17,180 bases of DNA from CAYVTV01 sp964526475 (GCA_964526475.1 CAZGKF010000060.1:1-17180); one strand, 5' to 3'; positions 1 to 8,533 are shown, counted from the first letter of the stretch. The notes: generated by a model not told the origin, from the letters alone. A program made the numbers and translations.

Positions 1-144
1 GTTTATGATTTAGAAGAACGAACTTTTCATTTTGCAAAGCGCGTAAGGTTATATATAAGAAAACTTCTAAAGAATATATCAAACATTGAGGATAACAATC
101 AATTGAAAAAAATATTTTCTTCAATCATTGAAAAATCAAAATAG
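1..144 (+). pseudogene. Four-helix-bundle (S23/IVS-type) protein, 3' part with internal deletion
   Basis: Frame 1 is open from the window edge to TAG at 142-144 (47 codons). The visible start, YDLEERTFHFAKRVR, is close to the N-terminal signature of the Bacteroidota four-helix-bundle family (23S rRNA intervening-sequence-like proteins, usually about 115-125 aa). After the NIEDNNQL stretch, where the family normally continues with RSSGSVGANYIEANE, this frame jumps to KKIFSSIIEKSK, which resembles the family's C-terminal tail. Roughly 65-70 central residues (helices 2-3) therefore seem to be missing while the frame is kept. The function of standalone members is unknown. The first residues lie outside the window. 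Family assignment is by remembered consensus; the deletion is an inference from that comparison. Confidence 0.6.
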
Positions 145-376
145 TGTGTTTCGTATTTATAATTTTGTTATTGTTTATTATTTGTTTTTTGGAATTTTTG
201 CCAAATAATACAAGAATATTAGATGTAAGGTACTAATCCTTTCCGAAATTCTTCATTTTTCACAGTAAGCTTCTTGTGATAATAAAGAATTATTATTTTT
301 TCCTTTACCATATTTTGTTTTTTATATTTAATATATTACTTTTTAACTTTATTTAAATCAGAAAAATACGAAAAAA
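145..376. other. AT-rich intergenic leader, no gene seen
   Basis: Very AT-rich spacer of 232 bp between the four-helix-bundle remnant and the BKACE gene. No ORF or stable hairpin stands out. A TAATTTTG at 160-167 fits the Bacteroidota -7 consensus TAnnTTTG, but it lies about 210 bp from the start codon and has no convincing -33 box. In DNA this AT-rich such matches arise by chance. Confidence 0.5.
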
Positions 377-1252
377 ATGGAAGAAAATTTAATCATCGAT
401 TTTACACCAACTGGAATGATTCCAAGTAGGAGTTTAACACCCCATGTACCACTTAATCCATCTGAAATTATTGAGGATGTTCATTGTGCATGGAAATATG
501 GAATAACAAAAGTTCATCTTCATGCCAGAGATCCCCATACAGGAGATCCAACCTTTAAAAAGGATATTTATGCTGAAATAATTGAAGGAATAAGGAAGTT
601 CGCTCCGGATTTGGTTATATGTGTTTCTCTTAGTGGAAGGACCTACAAAAAATTTGAGGAACGTTCCGAGGTATTAGATTTAACTGGATTTTTAAAACCT
701 GATATGGGGAGTTTGACACTTAGTTCTTTGAATTTCAATAAAATTGCAAGCATTAATTCACCCGATATGATTCAGGATTTAGCAGATAAAATGAAAAATC
801 TGGGAATAGTTGCTGAGTTGGAAGCATTTGATGCAGGTATGATTAATTTCGCAAAATATCTTATTAGAAAAGAGTTATTAGAACCTCCATATTATTTTAA
901 TCTTTTGCTGGGGAATATTGCCTGCGCTCAGGCAGATATTTTATATGCGGGAATAATGATAAGGGATTTACCAGAAAATTCAATTTGGAGTTTTGCCGGG
1001 ATTGGCAACACTCAACTAATGATGAACTCAGTTGCCATTGCAATAGGAGGAGGAGTAAGAGTTGGCCTTGAAGACAATATCTGGTACGATGCATCAAGAA
1101 CGAAATTAGCCCGTAATATCGATCTTATCAAAAGAATCCATGTTCTTGCAAAAGCAAATGGAAGGAAAATAATGACATCAGAAGAATTCAGGCAAAAAAT
1201 GAATCTCGAAAGAGGTAATGGTAAATATGGTCGCAGCCTTAATAAGAATTAG
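377..1252 (+). CDS. Beta-keto acid cleavage enzyme (BKACE/Kce family, DUF849)
   Basis: 291-aa protein of the BKACE family, zinc enzymes that condense a beta-keto acid with acetyl-CoA and cleave it to acetoacetate plus a CoA thioester. The founding member is 3-keto-5-aminohexanoate cleavage enzyme of lysine fermentation. Visible motifs are the N-terminal PTG...TPHVPLNPSEI strand, the metal-binding HLHARD (His47 and His49) and the C-terminal GGGVRVGLEDN with the third zinc ligand Glu near residue 231. Length is slightly below the usual 270-310 aa range midpoint and the gene looks intact. No other lysine-fermentation genes are visible, so the substrate cannot be assigned. It is followed after 7 nt by a GNAT-like acetyltransferase, probably cotranscribed. 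The gene is more AT-rich than the core genes to the right, hinting at transfer. Confidence 0.9.
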   Translation: MEENLIIDFTPTGMIPSRSLTPHVPLNPSEIIEDVHCAWKYGITKVHLHARDPHTGDPTFKKDIYAEIIEGIRKFAPDLVICVSLSGRTYKKFEERSEVLDLTGFLKPDMGSLTLSSLNFNKIASINSPDMIQDLADKMKNLGIVAELEAFDAGMINFAKYLIRKELLEPPYYFNLLLGNIACAQADILYAGIMIRDLPENSIWSFAGIGNTQLMMNSVAIAIGGGVRVGLEDNIWYDASRTKLARNIDLIKRIHVLAKANGRKIMTSEEFRQKMNLERGNGKYGRSLNKN

Positions 1253-1259
1253 AATAAAA

Positions 1260-1916
1260 ATGAATAATACGATACTCCAAAAAACTGAAGTTTCATTGTT
1301 GAAGAAAGTTAAGGTTAAGATACGGTACGGTTTAGTTTTGAATGCCATAAAATATTTATTAACCAGGATTGGAATTGAATTTACCCCTTACTATTTGTTT
1401 CAGGAAAGAGCTAATTTCATCGAAATGCCGGTGATAAAAGGAACTGTTGAAGATTATTTAGTTGAATTTTTAGGACCCGATGATATGAAAATAGTAGGGA
1501 ACACTCATCCCGGATTTCCCGAAGAGAAATTACTCAAATTTCTTAATACTGGTCAAAAGTGCATCGGGATGAAACACAAGGATGAAATTGTTGCTTTTAT
1601 GTGGATAAATTTTATTGAATGTAGCTATAAGTCAACTATTATTCATCTGAAAAACAACGAAGCGTACTTATGGTTTATGTATACTATGGAGTCATATAGG
1701 GGAAAAAACTTAGCTCCCTATTTACGTTATAAAAGTTATGAAATACTTAAAGACATGGGGCGGGATATATTATATAGCTTTAGTGATTACTTTAATTCTC
1801 CAGCAGTAAAATTTAAAAATAAATTAAACGCTAAAAAGCTCAAGCTTATGTTATTTATTAAATTATTCAATAAATATCATTGGGATATTCTACTTAGATC
1901 ACATTGGAAATCTTAA
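1260..1916 (+). CDS. GNAT-like N-acetyltransferase
   Basis: 218-aa protein starting at ATG 1260, seven bases after the BKACE stop. An in-frame ATG at 1218 also exists but would overlap the upstream gene by 35 bases and adds a non-conserved basic tail, so 1260 is preferred. The C-terminal half carries an acetyltransferase-like core: a beta strand (AYLWFMYTMESY) leading into RGKNLAPYLRYKSYEIL (residues about 147-163), a variant of the acetyl-CoA pyrophosphate-binding RGxGxG/A loop. A basic N-terminal region of about 45 residues precedes it. The acceptor substrate is unknown. Tight spacing suggests that it works on the substrate or product of the neighbouring BKACE, which is inference only. Family call is moderate because the motif is divergent. 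Confidence 0.65.
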   Translation: MNNTILQKTEVSLLKKVKVKIRYGLVLNAIKYLLTRIGIEFTPYYLFQERANFIEMPVIKGTVEDYLVEFLGPDDMKIVGNTHPGFPEEKLLKFLNTGQKCIGMKHKDEIVAFMWINFIECSYKSTIIHLKNNEAYLWFMYTMESYRGKNLAPYLRYKSYEILKDMGRDILYSFSDYFNSPAVKFKNKLNAKKLKLMLFIKLFNKYHWDILLRSHWKS

Positions 1917-1978
1917 ACAATATTTAGATTTTTTAAGTTATATGCCATGGAGTGTATTTATATTTGGTTAGATTTTGG

Positions 1979-2013
1979 AAAAAGCTTTTAGTAGAGAGAT
2001 ATGAGCTTTTTTT
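1979..2013 (+). terminator. Possible terminator of the BKACE-GNAT unit
   Basis: AAAAAGCT (1979-1986) pairs perfectly with AGCTTTTT (2004-2011) around a 17-nt loop and runs into a short T tract. The stem has only two G/C pairs and the loop is long, so it is a weak candidate. It lies about 60 bp after the acetyltransferase stop and just before the RAYT remnant. Confidence 0.3.
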
Positions 2014-2383
2014 AAAATAAATATCGCGTTGAGACAACCCGGTTGCAGCATTGGGATTATACATCTGACGGAAGATATTTTATTACCATTTGCATCAGGA
2101 ACCGTGAACCGTTTCCGGGGGAAATTGAAAAAGGAAAAATAATTTTAAATGAATATGGCCGTATTGTAGAACAATGCTGGTTCGATCTGATAAATCATTA
2201 CCGCAATCTTAAATAGGATGCATTTGTAATAATTCCAAACCATATTCATGGAATAATGATTATTAATAATTCGCACCAAAAAATCAATACGATTGGTATT
2301 GAATGGGATAAAATGGATGCACAGGATACAATGGCCTGGTGGGATGGAATGGATAATCGGGATGGGTTTGGATTGGGGGGGTG

Positions 2384-2419
2384 GTTCGGATCGGCGGGAT
2401 TGTTCGGATCGGCGGGATG
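2384..2419 (+). repeat. 18-bp direct repeat, two copies, inside the RAYT insert
   Basis: GTTCGGATCGGCGGGAT occurs at 2384-2400 and again at 2402-2418, an 18-bp period. It encodes a glycine/serine-rich stretch (WFGSAGLFGSAGW) in the HUH frame. It lies immediately before the REP-like palindrome and forms the G-rich half of the low-complexity insert. Confidence 0.85.
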
Positions 2420-2421
2420 GG

Positions 2422-2510
<89 letters not shown>

Positions 2511-2939
2511 TACCGATCCAAATCCGTCACCCCAACCGTTCCCGTTCCGATCCCAACCCACGCCCAGATCATTGGATTCAAAACAACCGCAATCACGTCA
2601 CGGAATTTTTGAATTTGTCCGTGCGTTAAAATCATTTTCATCCGGGCGAATGAACGAAATCGACAATACCTTAGGTAATATTACCTTGCAATCCGGGTTT
2701 CATTAACACATAATCAGAAATGAACAGGAATTAAACAGAATTCAGCAATACATTATGAATAATCCATTAGCATGGGCAAACGATTCATTAAATATGGATA
2801 AGAAAAAAACCTGACATGATTAAGCGTTATATATGCATTGGAATATGGGGCTAAAAAAATCATAACCGGGTAAAATGTCAATTACCTCATAATACAAATT
2901 TACTATGTAAAAATAATAAAATACAAATAGAACATAAAG

Positions 2940-2964
2940 AAAAAATCCCCGCAATAGCGAGGAT
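2940..2964 (-). terminator. Rho-independent terminator after tRNA-Arg
   Basis: On the minus strand ATCCTCGC pairs with GCGGGGAT (one G-T pair) around loop TATT, followed by a T run. It begins ten bases beyond the tRNA-Arg 3' end, in the right place and orientation to end that transcript. Confidence 0.85.
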
Positions 2965-2973
2965 GATAAACTG

Positions 2974-3047
2974 TGAACCTGAAGGGACTCGAACCCCCAA
3001 CCTTCTGGTCCGTAGCCAGATGCTCTATCCAATTAAGCTACAGGTCC
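2974..3047 (-). tRNA. tRNA-Arg (anticodon ACG)
   Basis: A full cloverleaf can be drawn on the minus strand. The acceptor GGACCTG pairs with CAGGTTC (one G-T). The D arm is GCTT...GAGC, the anticodon stem TCTGG/CCAGA, the loop CTACGGA with anticodon ACG, the variable loop AGGTT, and the T arm GGGGG-TTCGAGT-CCCTT. The discriminator is A and total length is 74 nt. The 3' CCA is not encoded (genomic CAG follows), so it must be added by the nucleotidyltransferase. The A34 would normally be deaminated to inosine to read CGU, CGC and CGA. Confidence 0.97.
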
Positions 3048-3062
3048 ATTTAAAAACTACGA

Positions 3063-3070
3063 CAAAATTA
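3063..3070 (-). promoter_or_regulatory. Likely -7 box for tRNA-Arg
   Basis: TAATTTTG on the minus strand matches the Bacteroidota -7 consensus TAnnTTTG and ends 15 nt before the mature tRNA 5' end. The same octamer occurs at an equivalent place before the tRNA-Ser gene in this window. No clear TTTG was found at -33. Confidence 0.45.
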
Positions 3071-3099
3071 ATCAAATATTTCAATTCAGTAAATATAAA

Positions 3100-3903
3100 T
3101 TAACTGCCGTAAACATGAACACTGTTTTGTGCTGATGGGAGATAATTAATTCCAAACCATGCTATCAGCAAAATAATAAAAGCTATGGCGAGAATCCAGA
3201 GTGCGCTGCTTACTTTATGAGGATGTCTGAATCGCAAATGTATATAAATAAGATATCCCAGCCAGGTGAGAAATGCCCAGGTTTCTTTTGGATCCCATGT
3301 CCAGTAATGACCCCATGCTGTTTTTGCCCATAATGCACCAAATAGTAAACCAAGGGTGAGAAAAGCAAAGCCAAAATATACAAGGTTGTCGGCAAGTTTA
3401 ATAACCCTCTCGTCAAAGCTTCCCTTGTAATGAATATACAATCCCTTGATAGCCACAAGGGTGGATACTCCCAGTAAGGCATAACCGAAAATATATACTA
3501 CCACGTGGGGTACAAACCAGGGACTTTGCAATGCGGGCATAAGTACCTTATCGTAAGTTTCAGGGTGTCTGAGGTTGATGAAAAGGAAAACAAAGGACAT
3601 TAAAATGCTGTATGCAAGGAACCATTTATACCTCCAACGTAAATAAAAGATCAATCCGATAAAGGGTAAAAAGAAAATGTACCATAACCTTGTTTCTCCC
3701 AGTGTACGCATTGGAGGACGTTCCATGTGTATCCACAGGATACTTATAAAAGTGGCAATGGTAAGAATTCCCAATCCTGTAAGTATTATTCCTGTCCACT
3801 CCGCTAAACGGTTTCTGACGCCAAGGTAAACAAGCGCAAGTCCTGCAATCCAAAGGCTTCCGGCAGTAAGTGAATATAAGGGAAAATTAATCCAGTCGCT
3901 CAT
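3100..3903 (-). CDS. ccsA: Cytochrome c biogenesis protein CcsA (ResC-type)
   Basis: 267-aa polytopic membrane protein of the heme-handling protein family. Together with ResB it moves heme across the membrane and attaches it to apocytochrome c (System II). The diagnostic tryptophan-rich WWD motif WGHYWTWDPKETW is at residues 197-209, facing the periplasm. It is flanked by His133 in FVPHVVVYIFGY and His263 near the C terminus (SVHVYGS), matching the two periplasmic His heme ligands of the family. About eight hydrophobic segments are visible. It lies 11 nt downstream of resB on the same strand, so the two form an operon. No c-type cytochrome (CXXCH) gene is in the window; its clients are elsewhere. 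Confidence 0.92.
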   Translation of the reverse strand: MSDWINFPLYSLTAGSLWIAGLALVYLGVRNRLAEWTGIILTGLGILTIATFISILWIHMERPPMRTLGETRLWYIFFLPFIGLIFYLRWRYKWFLAYSILMSFVFLFINLRHPETYDKVLMPALQSPWFVPHVVVYIFGYALLGVSTLVAIKGLYIHYKGSFDERVIKLADNLVYFGFAFLTLGLLFGALWAKTAWGHYWTWDPKETWAFLTWLGYLIYIHLRFRHPHKVSSALWILAIAFIILLIAWFGINYLPSAQNSVHVYGS

Positions 3904-3914
3904 TAAGTATTATT

Positions 3915-5132
3915 TTAGTTCTTTCCCAGCCAGAACATATAAAGTGCTCCGGCCAATACCATAAAAATGCCAATATAAACAATTATAAGCCAGGGATCCC
4001 TGATGGCTTCAATGACACTTAAGCTGGACCATTTCCCTAATCTCTCGTCATAAGAAAGCTGATACAGGTTCCAGCCACTTATATTTATTGGTTTATTAAC
4101 CTGAAGGTCGTGTGTAACAAGTTCCCCTTCCCTTGTAATGACTTCAATAAGCGAACTGTAAGTTCTGGGTTCGGGGGTGGTCATTCCGATAGAATGAAGT
4201 TCATCAAGCTCAAGAAATTCTGGCCGGATTTTAAAATTACCGCAACTGATCCATCCTGTTCTTTTCTCCCCATTTCTATCATTTACCGCATGAATGAGCG
4301 CAGAAGGAACAGCAAGGGTATCGTTTGACGGCAAATATCCGGAAGTATCATTTTCTGACATCATATAAAATTCTGTCACTTCAATTTCCCAGTCTTCAAT
4401 AGTAAGTTTTAAACCTGGTTCAATCTGACGGAGATTATTTTTTATCCCTGCAGGAAAACTCAGATCATGACTATGGATAAATGCCAGTTTAGGATTATAC
4501 TCATCTATTGTAAAATGCAATAACTGAATTGCGAAGGGTAGTTCCCGGACTTCCTGATTCTGGGCGTAGCCATGCCAAACGGTCTCATTTTCATTTATAT
4601 ATATATTCAGTCTTTTTAAATCGCCAGCTCCAAGACTGCCTGCGAAAACTATAATCCACAAACCCAGATGATTTAGCAGGAAGCCAATGTTTTTAAATGT
4701 AAACGGTGTAATTCTGCGGAGGATAACCAAACCCAGAGATGTTAACAGATATAATCCTGATAACAGTAAAGGATAGCTGTTCCGGACGTGTGAAAGTCCC
4801 GTATAACGAAGGAATAAAGGTGCATCAGGATCATTCTGACTGATTAGTCCCATGCATAGTACCAAAATACTGAATAAGGCGATGGAGGAGATGGCGGCAG
4901 GAACCCGCGATATCCATTTCACAGCATTAAGATCACGATAATATATATGGATAAAAACGAGTACTATGATAAAACTGAGACCAACCTGCATATTTAAAGG
5001 CCAGGAGGGGATACCTGTCCCCCTTCCTTTTGTTATCCATTCCAAAAGCATTCCTGTTATTAATACTCCTAAGCTGAAGAAAACACCCTGCTCATACTCA
5101 ATTTTACTTCTGCTCTTTAATTTTTCCGGCAT
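3915..5132 (-). CDS. resB: Cytochrome c biogenesis protein ResB (Ccs1)
   Basis: 405-aa membrane protein, first gene of the resB-ccsA operon. Hydrophobic segments lie at about residues 16-33, 48-63, 80-98, 120-136 and 150-165. A large periplasmic domain (about 170-370) follows, and a final membrane helix near 375-400 (PWLIIVYIGIFMVLAGALYMFW). This is the ResB layout, with a split rather than fused CcsA partner. The role is heme delivery and apocytochrome chaperoning in System II cytochrome c maturation. ATG 5130-5132 is chosen as the first in-frame start. The 150-bp upstream gap is shared with the divergent AsmA-type gene. Sequence conservation of ResB is low, so the call leans on topology and the adjacent ccsA. 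Confidence 0.85.
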   Translation of the reverse strand: MPEKLKSRSKIEYEQGVFFSLGVLITGMLLEWITKGRGTGIPSWPLNMQVGLSFIIVLVFIHIYYRDLNAVKWISRVPAAISSIALFSILVLCMGLISQNDPDAPLFLRYTGLSHVRNSYPLLLSGLYLLTSLGLVILRRITPFTFKNIGFLLNHLGLWIIVFAGSLGAGDLKRLNIYINENETVWHGYAQNQEVRELPFAIQLLHFTIDEYNPKLAFIHSHDLSFPAGIKNNLRQIEPGLKLTIEDWEIEVTEFYMMSENDTSGYLPSNDTLAVPSALIHAVNDRNGEKRTGWISCGNFKIRPEFLELDELHSIGMTTPEPRTYSSLIEVITREGELVTHDLQVNKPINISGWNLYQLSYDERLGKWSSLSVIEAIRDPWLIIVYIGIFMVLAGALYMFWLGKN

Positions 5133-5235
5133 TTTCCAAATGATTTTTTCAATAAAACATTAACTGTGTAAAATTGTTGAAAATATAGCAAATTAACAAC
5201 TGCTATTATTATCTGAATGTAATCCTAATATTTTG

Positions 5236-5243
5236 TATTTTTG
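5236..5243 (+). promoter_or_regulatory. Possible -7 box for the AsmA-family gene
   Basis: TATTTTTG matches TAnnTTTG and ends 39 nt before the start codon. TCTG at 5212-5215 could be a degenerate -33 box with a 20-nt spacer. The AT-rich context makes chance matches possible. Confidence 0.45.
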
Positions 5244-5282
5244 TTTAGTGTATAATAATCTGCCTTTAACAAATCCTGTCAT

Positions 5283-8075
5283 ATGAAAACTTTTCTGAAA
5301 ATCTTTCTTGTCCTGTTTTTGGTCATTATGATCGCCCTTATTAGTATACCCATGGTTTTTAAAGGCGAGATCATGCAAAAATTGAAAGCAGAGGTAAATA
5401 ATAATGTGAAAGCCCAAATAGACTGGACCGATTTTTCGGCCTCTTTGTTTAGGGGATTCCCTGATCTGAAAATTACTCTTAATAATCTTTCGGTTGTAGG
5501 AATGGAGAAATTTGAAGGAGATACCCTCGTAGCTTTTGACAAGTTTATCATGAACATTGATCTCATTAGTATATTTTCTAAACAGATAAAAATTAAATCC
5601 ATCATTATGGATAAGCCTGTGGTTAGAGCTATTATTCTGGCCGATGGATCAGTAAACTGGGATATCATGTATCCTTCGGAGGAAGCCCTTCCGGAAGAGC
5701 CCGTGGACACTACTGATATGGCTATGACCTTCAGCCTCAAGAAATTCGAAGTGAACAGTGGCTCAATCGCATACATTGACAAGGAACTGGAAATGGACGC
5801 CTGGCTTGAGGGAGTTGATTTTTCATTAAGTGGGGATTTTAGTGAGATTTATTCCGACCTGATTATTTCATCCCTTACAAAATATTTTACTGTTAATTAC
5901 GAAGGGATCAAATATATCAATAAAGCTTCCCTGAAAATGGATGCAGTTATTGCTGCCGACCTAAATAAATATGAGTTCACCTTTAGTGAAAGTGATATAA
6001 AACTAAATGAACTATTACTTGGACTTGACGGGATGTTCGGAATGCCGAATGACGATGATATAGTTTTTGATATAAGTTTCTTTGCCAAAGAATCCAGTTT
6101 CAAATCTGTATTGTCAATGGTACCTGCTATTTATGCAAAAGATTTTGAGGGTTTGGAAACTACCGGCACTATGAACCTGCAGGGTACAGCTAAAGGGCTA
6201 ATAAACGATAGCGAATACCCTAATGTAGATATCTCCCTGCAAGTAAAAGATGGTTACTTTGCATACCCTGATATGCCCAAAGCAGTTGAAAAGGTTAACG
6301 TTGACATGAATGTTTTCTATGACGGTGTTTTTGAAGATAACAGCACTGTTAATGTAAGCCGCTTTTATATGGAAATAGCAGATAATCCCGTTGATGTAAG
6401 ATTTCGTATGATCACTCCCATAAGTGATATGCAGCTAAACGGTGCTGTTAAAGGCCGTTTTGATCTTGCTACCTTCACTGATGCCATTCCAATGGAAGAT
6501 ATGAATCTGGCAGGGAAAATTAATGTTGACATCGAATTAATGGGTAAAATGTCGGATATCGAAAAGGAAAATTATGAAGCATTTAAAGCAGATGGTTTAC
6601 TGGAAGTAAAGGATTTATTTGTAAGCGGGGGTGACATACCTGTACCTGTGAAAATTATGGAAACAAATATGAGTTTCTCCCCGAAATATGTACACCTGAA
6701 TATTTTCAATGCAACAATCGGACACAGTGATATTCAGATGAAAGGTAGAATGGAAAATTTTATTCCTTATGTATTTTCTGATGAAAAAGTTTCAGGCTCT
6801 CTGGATCTGACATCCAGCTTCCTGAATCTTAATGAATTGATGATGGATACCGAAGAGGATACAGCCAGTGAAGAGACAGATATTGTATTGTCTGTTATTG
6901 AAGTACCCAAAAATATCCACTTTATTTTCAGTACACGCATTGAAAAGTTACTCTATGATAAACTGGATGTTACCAATATTCTTGGCAAAATAACTGCCAG
7001 GGATGGGAAACTTATCATGGATAATCTCTCCATGGGTTTGCTTCAGGGAAGCATGATAATGAATGGCGAATACAATACCGCAGATATAAAAACACCCGAG
7101 GTGAATTTTAATTTCAATATGAACAGTATTGATATTCCTTCTGCATTTCACGCTTTCAACACCGTGGAAAAGCTGGCTCCGGTAGCTGAATATTGCAAGG
7201 GCAACATTTCTTTGGTATTAAATATTACTAGTTTTCTTGATTCAACCATGTATCCTGTAATGTCGAGTGTAACAGGAAAAGGAAGACTTCGTTCGGATGA
7301 AGTGGAAATTATTGAGAATAACACATTTGATAAAATTTCTCAACTACTGAAGCACAATAACATGAAAAATCCAAAATTCAAAGATGTTAATTTATCTTTT
7401 GAAATGCGCAACGGGCGGGTGTATATTGATCCTTTCGATACCAGGATAAGTACCACACAACTTAACATTGGTGGCGACCAGGGTATTGATCAGACAATGA
7501 ATTATTTCATTAACATGAGCATACCTAGGAGTGAATTCGGAAGTGCAGCTAACGATGTTTTGGAAAACCTTACTGCTCAGGCTACTGCAAAAGGATTTGA
7601 TGTAAAAGCCGGCGATAATGTTAATGTACAACTTAAAATCAAAGGATCTTTTACTGATCCGGAAATTTCCATGGATGTAAAAGAAAGCATGCAGAAAGCA
7701 AAAACTGAAGTAATAGAAGCTGTCCAGGAAAGAATACAGGAAGAAGCGCAAAAGGTGAAGGAAGATGTTACAGAGAAGATCAGCGAAGAGGTTGATCGTA
7801 TAATGAGTCAGGCAGAAGAAGAGGCAGAAAAAATAAGAATTTCTGCTAAAGAAGCAGGGGAGAAGATGGTAGGTGAAGCACAACTGCAGGGAAGGAACCT
7901 TATTAAGGAAGCAGGAACGAATCCTCTTAAAAAGATTGCTGCACAAAAAGCTGCCGAAGAAATGGAAAAGAAAGCTAAACAGCAGGCCGATAATTTAAAT
8001 AAAGGAGCTGAGCAACAAGCAGAAAAAATTCTTGAAAATGCAAGAACCAGAGTTAATTCGTTGAAAAACAATTAG
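5283..8075 (+). CDS. AsmA-family protein
   Basis: 930-aa protein with an N-terminal signal anchor (residues about 4-23, FLKIFLVLFLVIMIALISIP) and a very long beta-rich periplasmic body typical of AsmA-like proteins. The AsmA C-terminal signature region is seen around residues 680-800 (GKGRLRSDEVEI, LLKHNNMKNPKFKDVNLSF, IDPFDTRI, GSFTDPEISMDV). Family members form hydrophobic grooves implicated in lipid transfer between inner and outer membranes. Unusually, the last 130 residues (about 799-930) are a highly charged, Ala/Glu/Lys-rich helical segment with many heptad-like repeats, probably a coiled coil. It is transcribed away from resB and converges on rplS with 38 bp between stops. Start is ATG 5283; no competing upstream start is present. 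Confidence 0.85.
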   Translation: MKTFLKIFLVLFLVIMIALISIPMVFKGEIMQKLKAEVNNNVKAQIDWTDFSASLFRGFPDLKITLNNLSVVGMEKFEGDTLVAFDKFIMNIDLISIFSKQIKIKSIIMDKPVVRAIILADGSVNWDIMYPSEEALPEEPVDTTDMAMTFSLKKFEVNSGSIAYIDKELEMDAWLEGVDFSLSGDFSEIYSDLIISSLTKYFTVNYEGIKYINKASLKMDAVIAADLNKYEFTFSESDIKLNELLLGLDGMFGMPNDDDIVFDISFFAKESSFKSVLSMVPAIYAKDFEGLETTGTMNLQGTAKGLINDSEYPNVDISLQVKDGYFAYPDMPKAVEKVNVDMNVFYDGVFEDNSTVNVSRFYMEIADNPVDVRFRMITPISDMQLNGAVKGRFDLATFTDAIPMEDMNLAGKINVDIELMGKMSDIEKENYEAFKADGLLEVKDLFVSGGDIPVPVKIMETNMSFSPKYVHLNIFNATIGHSDIQMKGRMENFIPYVFSDEKVSGSLDLTSSFLNLNELMMDTEEDTASEETDIVLSVIEVPKNIHFIFSTRIEKLLYDKLDVTNILGKITARDGKLIMDNLSMGLLQGSMIMNGEYNTADIKTPEVNFNFNMNSIDIPSAFHAFNTVEKLAPVAEYCKGNISLVLNITSFLDSTMYPVMSSVTGKGRLRSDEVEIIENNTFDKISQLLKHNNMKNPKFKDVNLSFEMRNGRVYIDPFDTRISTTQLNIGGDQGIDQTMNYFINMSIPRSEFGSAANDVLENLTAQATAKGFDVKAGDNVNVQLKIKGSFTDPEISMDVKESMQKAKTEVIEAVQERIQEEAQKVKEDVTEKISEEVDRIMSQAEEEAEKIRISAKEAGEKMVGEAQLQGRNLIKEAGTNPLKKIAAQKAAEEMEKKAKQQADNLNKGAEQQAEKILENARTRVNSLKNN

Positions 8076-8113
8076 CATTATGTGAAAATTAAACTGTGGT
8101 TACCGTGGTTGGC

Positions 8114-8461
8114 TTACATTCTCTTTTCCTGAATCCTGGCTTTTTTACCGGTAAGCCCACGTAGATAGAATATTCTCGACCTGCGAACATGTCCACGTTT
8201 GTTTACTTCAATCTGTCCTATAAAAGGAGATGACATTGGGAAAATGCGTTCAACTCCAACATTGCCCGACATCTTACGTACTGTAAAAGTAGAAGTGATT
8301 CCGGTACCTTTTTTCTGGATTACTGTTCCTCTGAATTGCTGGATTCTTTCCTTACCACCTTCCCTGATCTTATAATGCACGGTAATAGTATCACCTGATG
8401 CAAATACAGGAAATTTATTGTCTGCAGCAAATTCTTTTTCAACAACTTTTAGTAAGTTCAT
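8114..8461 (-). CDS. rplS: Ribosomal protein L19
   Basis: 115-aa protein with the full L19 pattern: the N-terminal FASGDTITVHYKIREGGKERI; the SH3-like core (QQFRGTVIQKKGTG, TFTVRKMSGNVGVERIFP); and the tail (IEVNKRGHVRRSRIFYLRGLTGKKARI). Length equals the usual bacterial L19. It lies at the 30S-50S interface of the large subunit. Here it is monocistronic rather than in the rpsP-rimM-trmD-rplS cluster of many bacteria, with its own strong-looking promoter. It is divergent from the PorE-like gene and convergent with the AsmA-family gene. Confidence 0.98.
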   Translation of the reverse strand: MNLLKVVEKEFAADNKFPVFASGDTITVHYKIREGGKERIQQFRGTVIQKKGTGITSTFTVRKMSGNVGVERIFPMSSPFIGQIEVNKRGHVRRSRIFYLRGLTGKKARIQEKRM

Positions 8462-8499
8462 CCTGATAAATTTTTTATTCTTTCCGTTTTTTCAGGTCG

Positions 8500-8533
8500 C
8501 AAATATACGTTTAATTTTTTTTTCACACAAAAA
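8500..8533 (-). promoter_or_regulatory. rplS promoter (-33/-7)
   Basis: On the minus strand TTTTTG (8528-8533) is followed by a 20-nt spacer and TATATTTG (8500-8507). This exactly fits the Bacteroidota sigma-ABfr pattern TTTG-N19-21-TAnnTTTG. Transcription would start near 8493, leaving a leader of about 30 nt before the rplS ATG. It is the best promoter match in the window. Confidence 0.75.

Noticed and set aside
5279..5782. 167-codon minus-strand ORF opposite the start of the AsmA-family gene
   Set aside because: No recognisable motif; overlaps a well-supported gene with a clear signal anchor.
7392..7946. 184-codon minus-strand ORF, with 7808-8071 minus also open
   Set aside because: Antisense shadows of the AsmA-family gene, Phe/Cys/Ser-rich composition caused by the Lys/Glu/Ala-rich coiled coil on the other strand.
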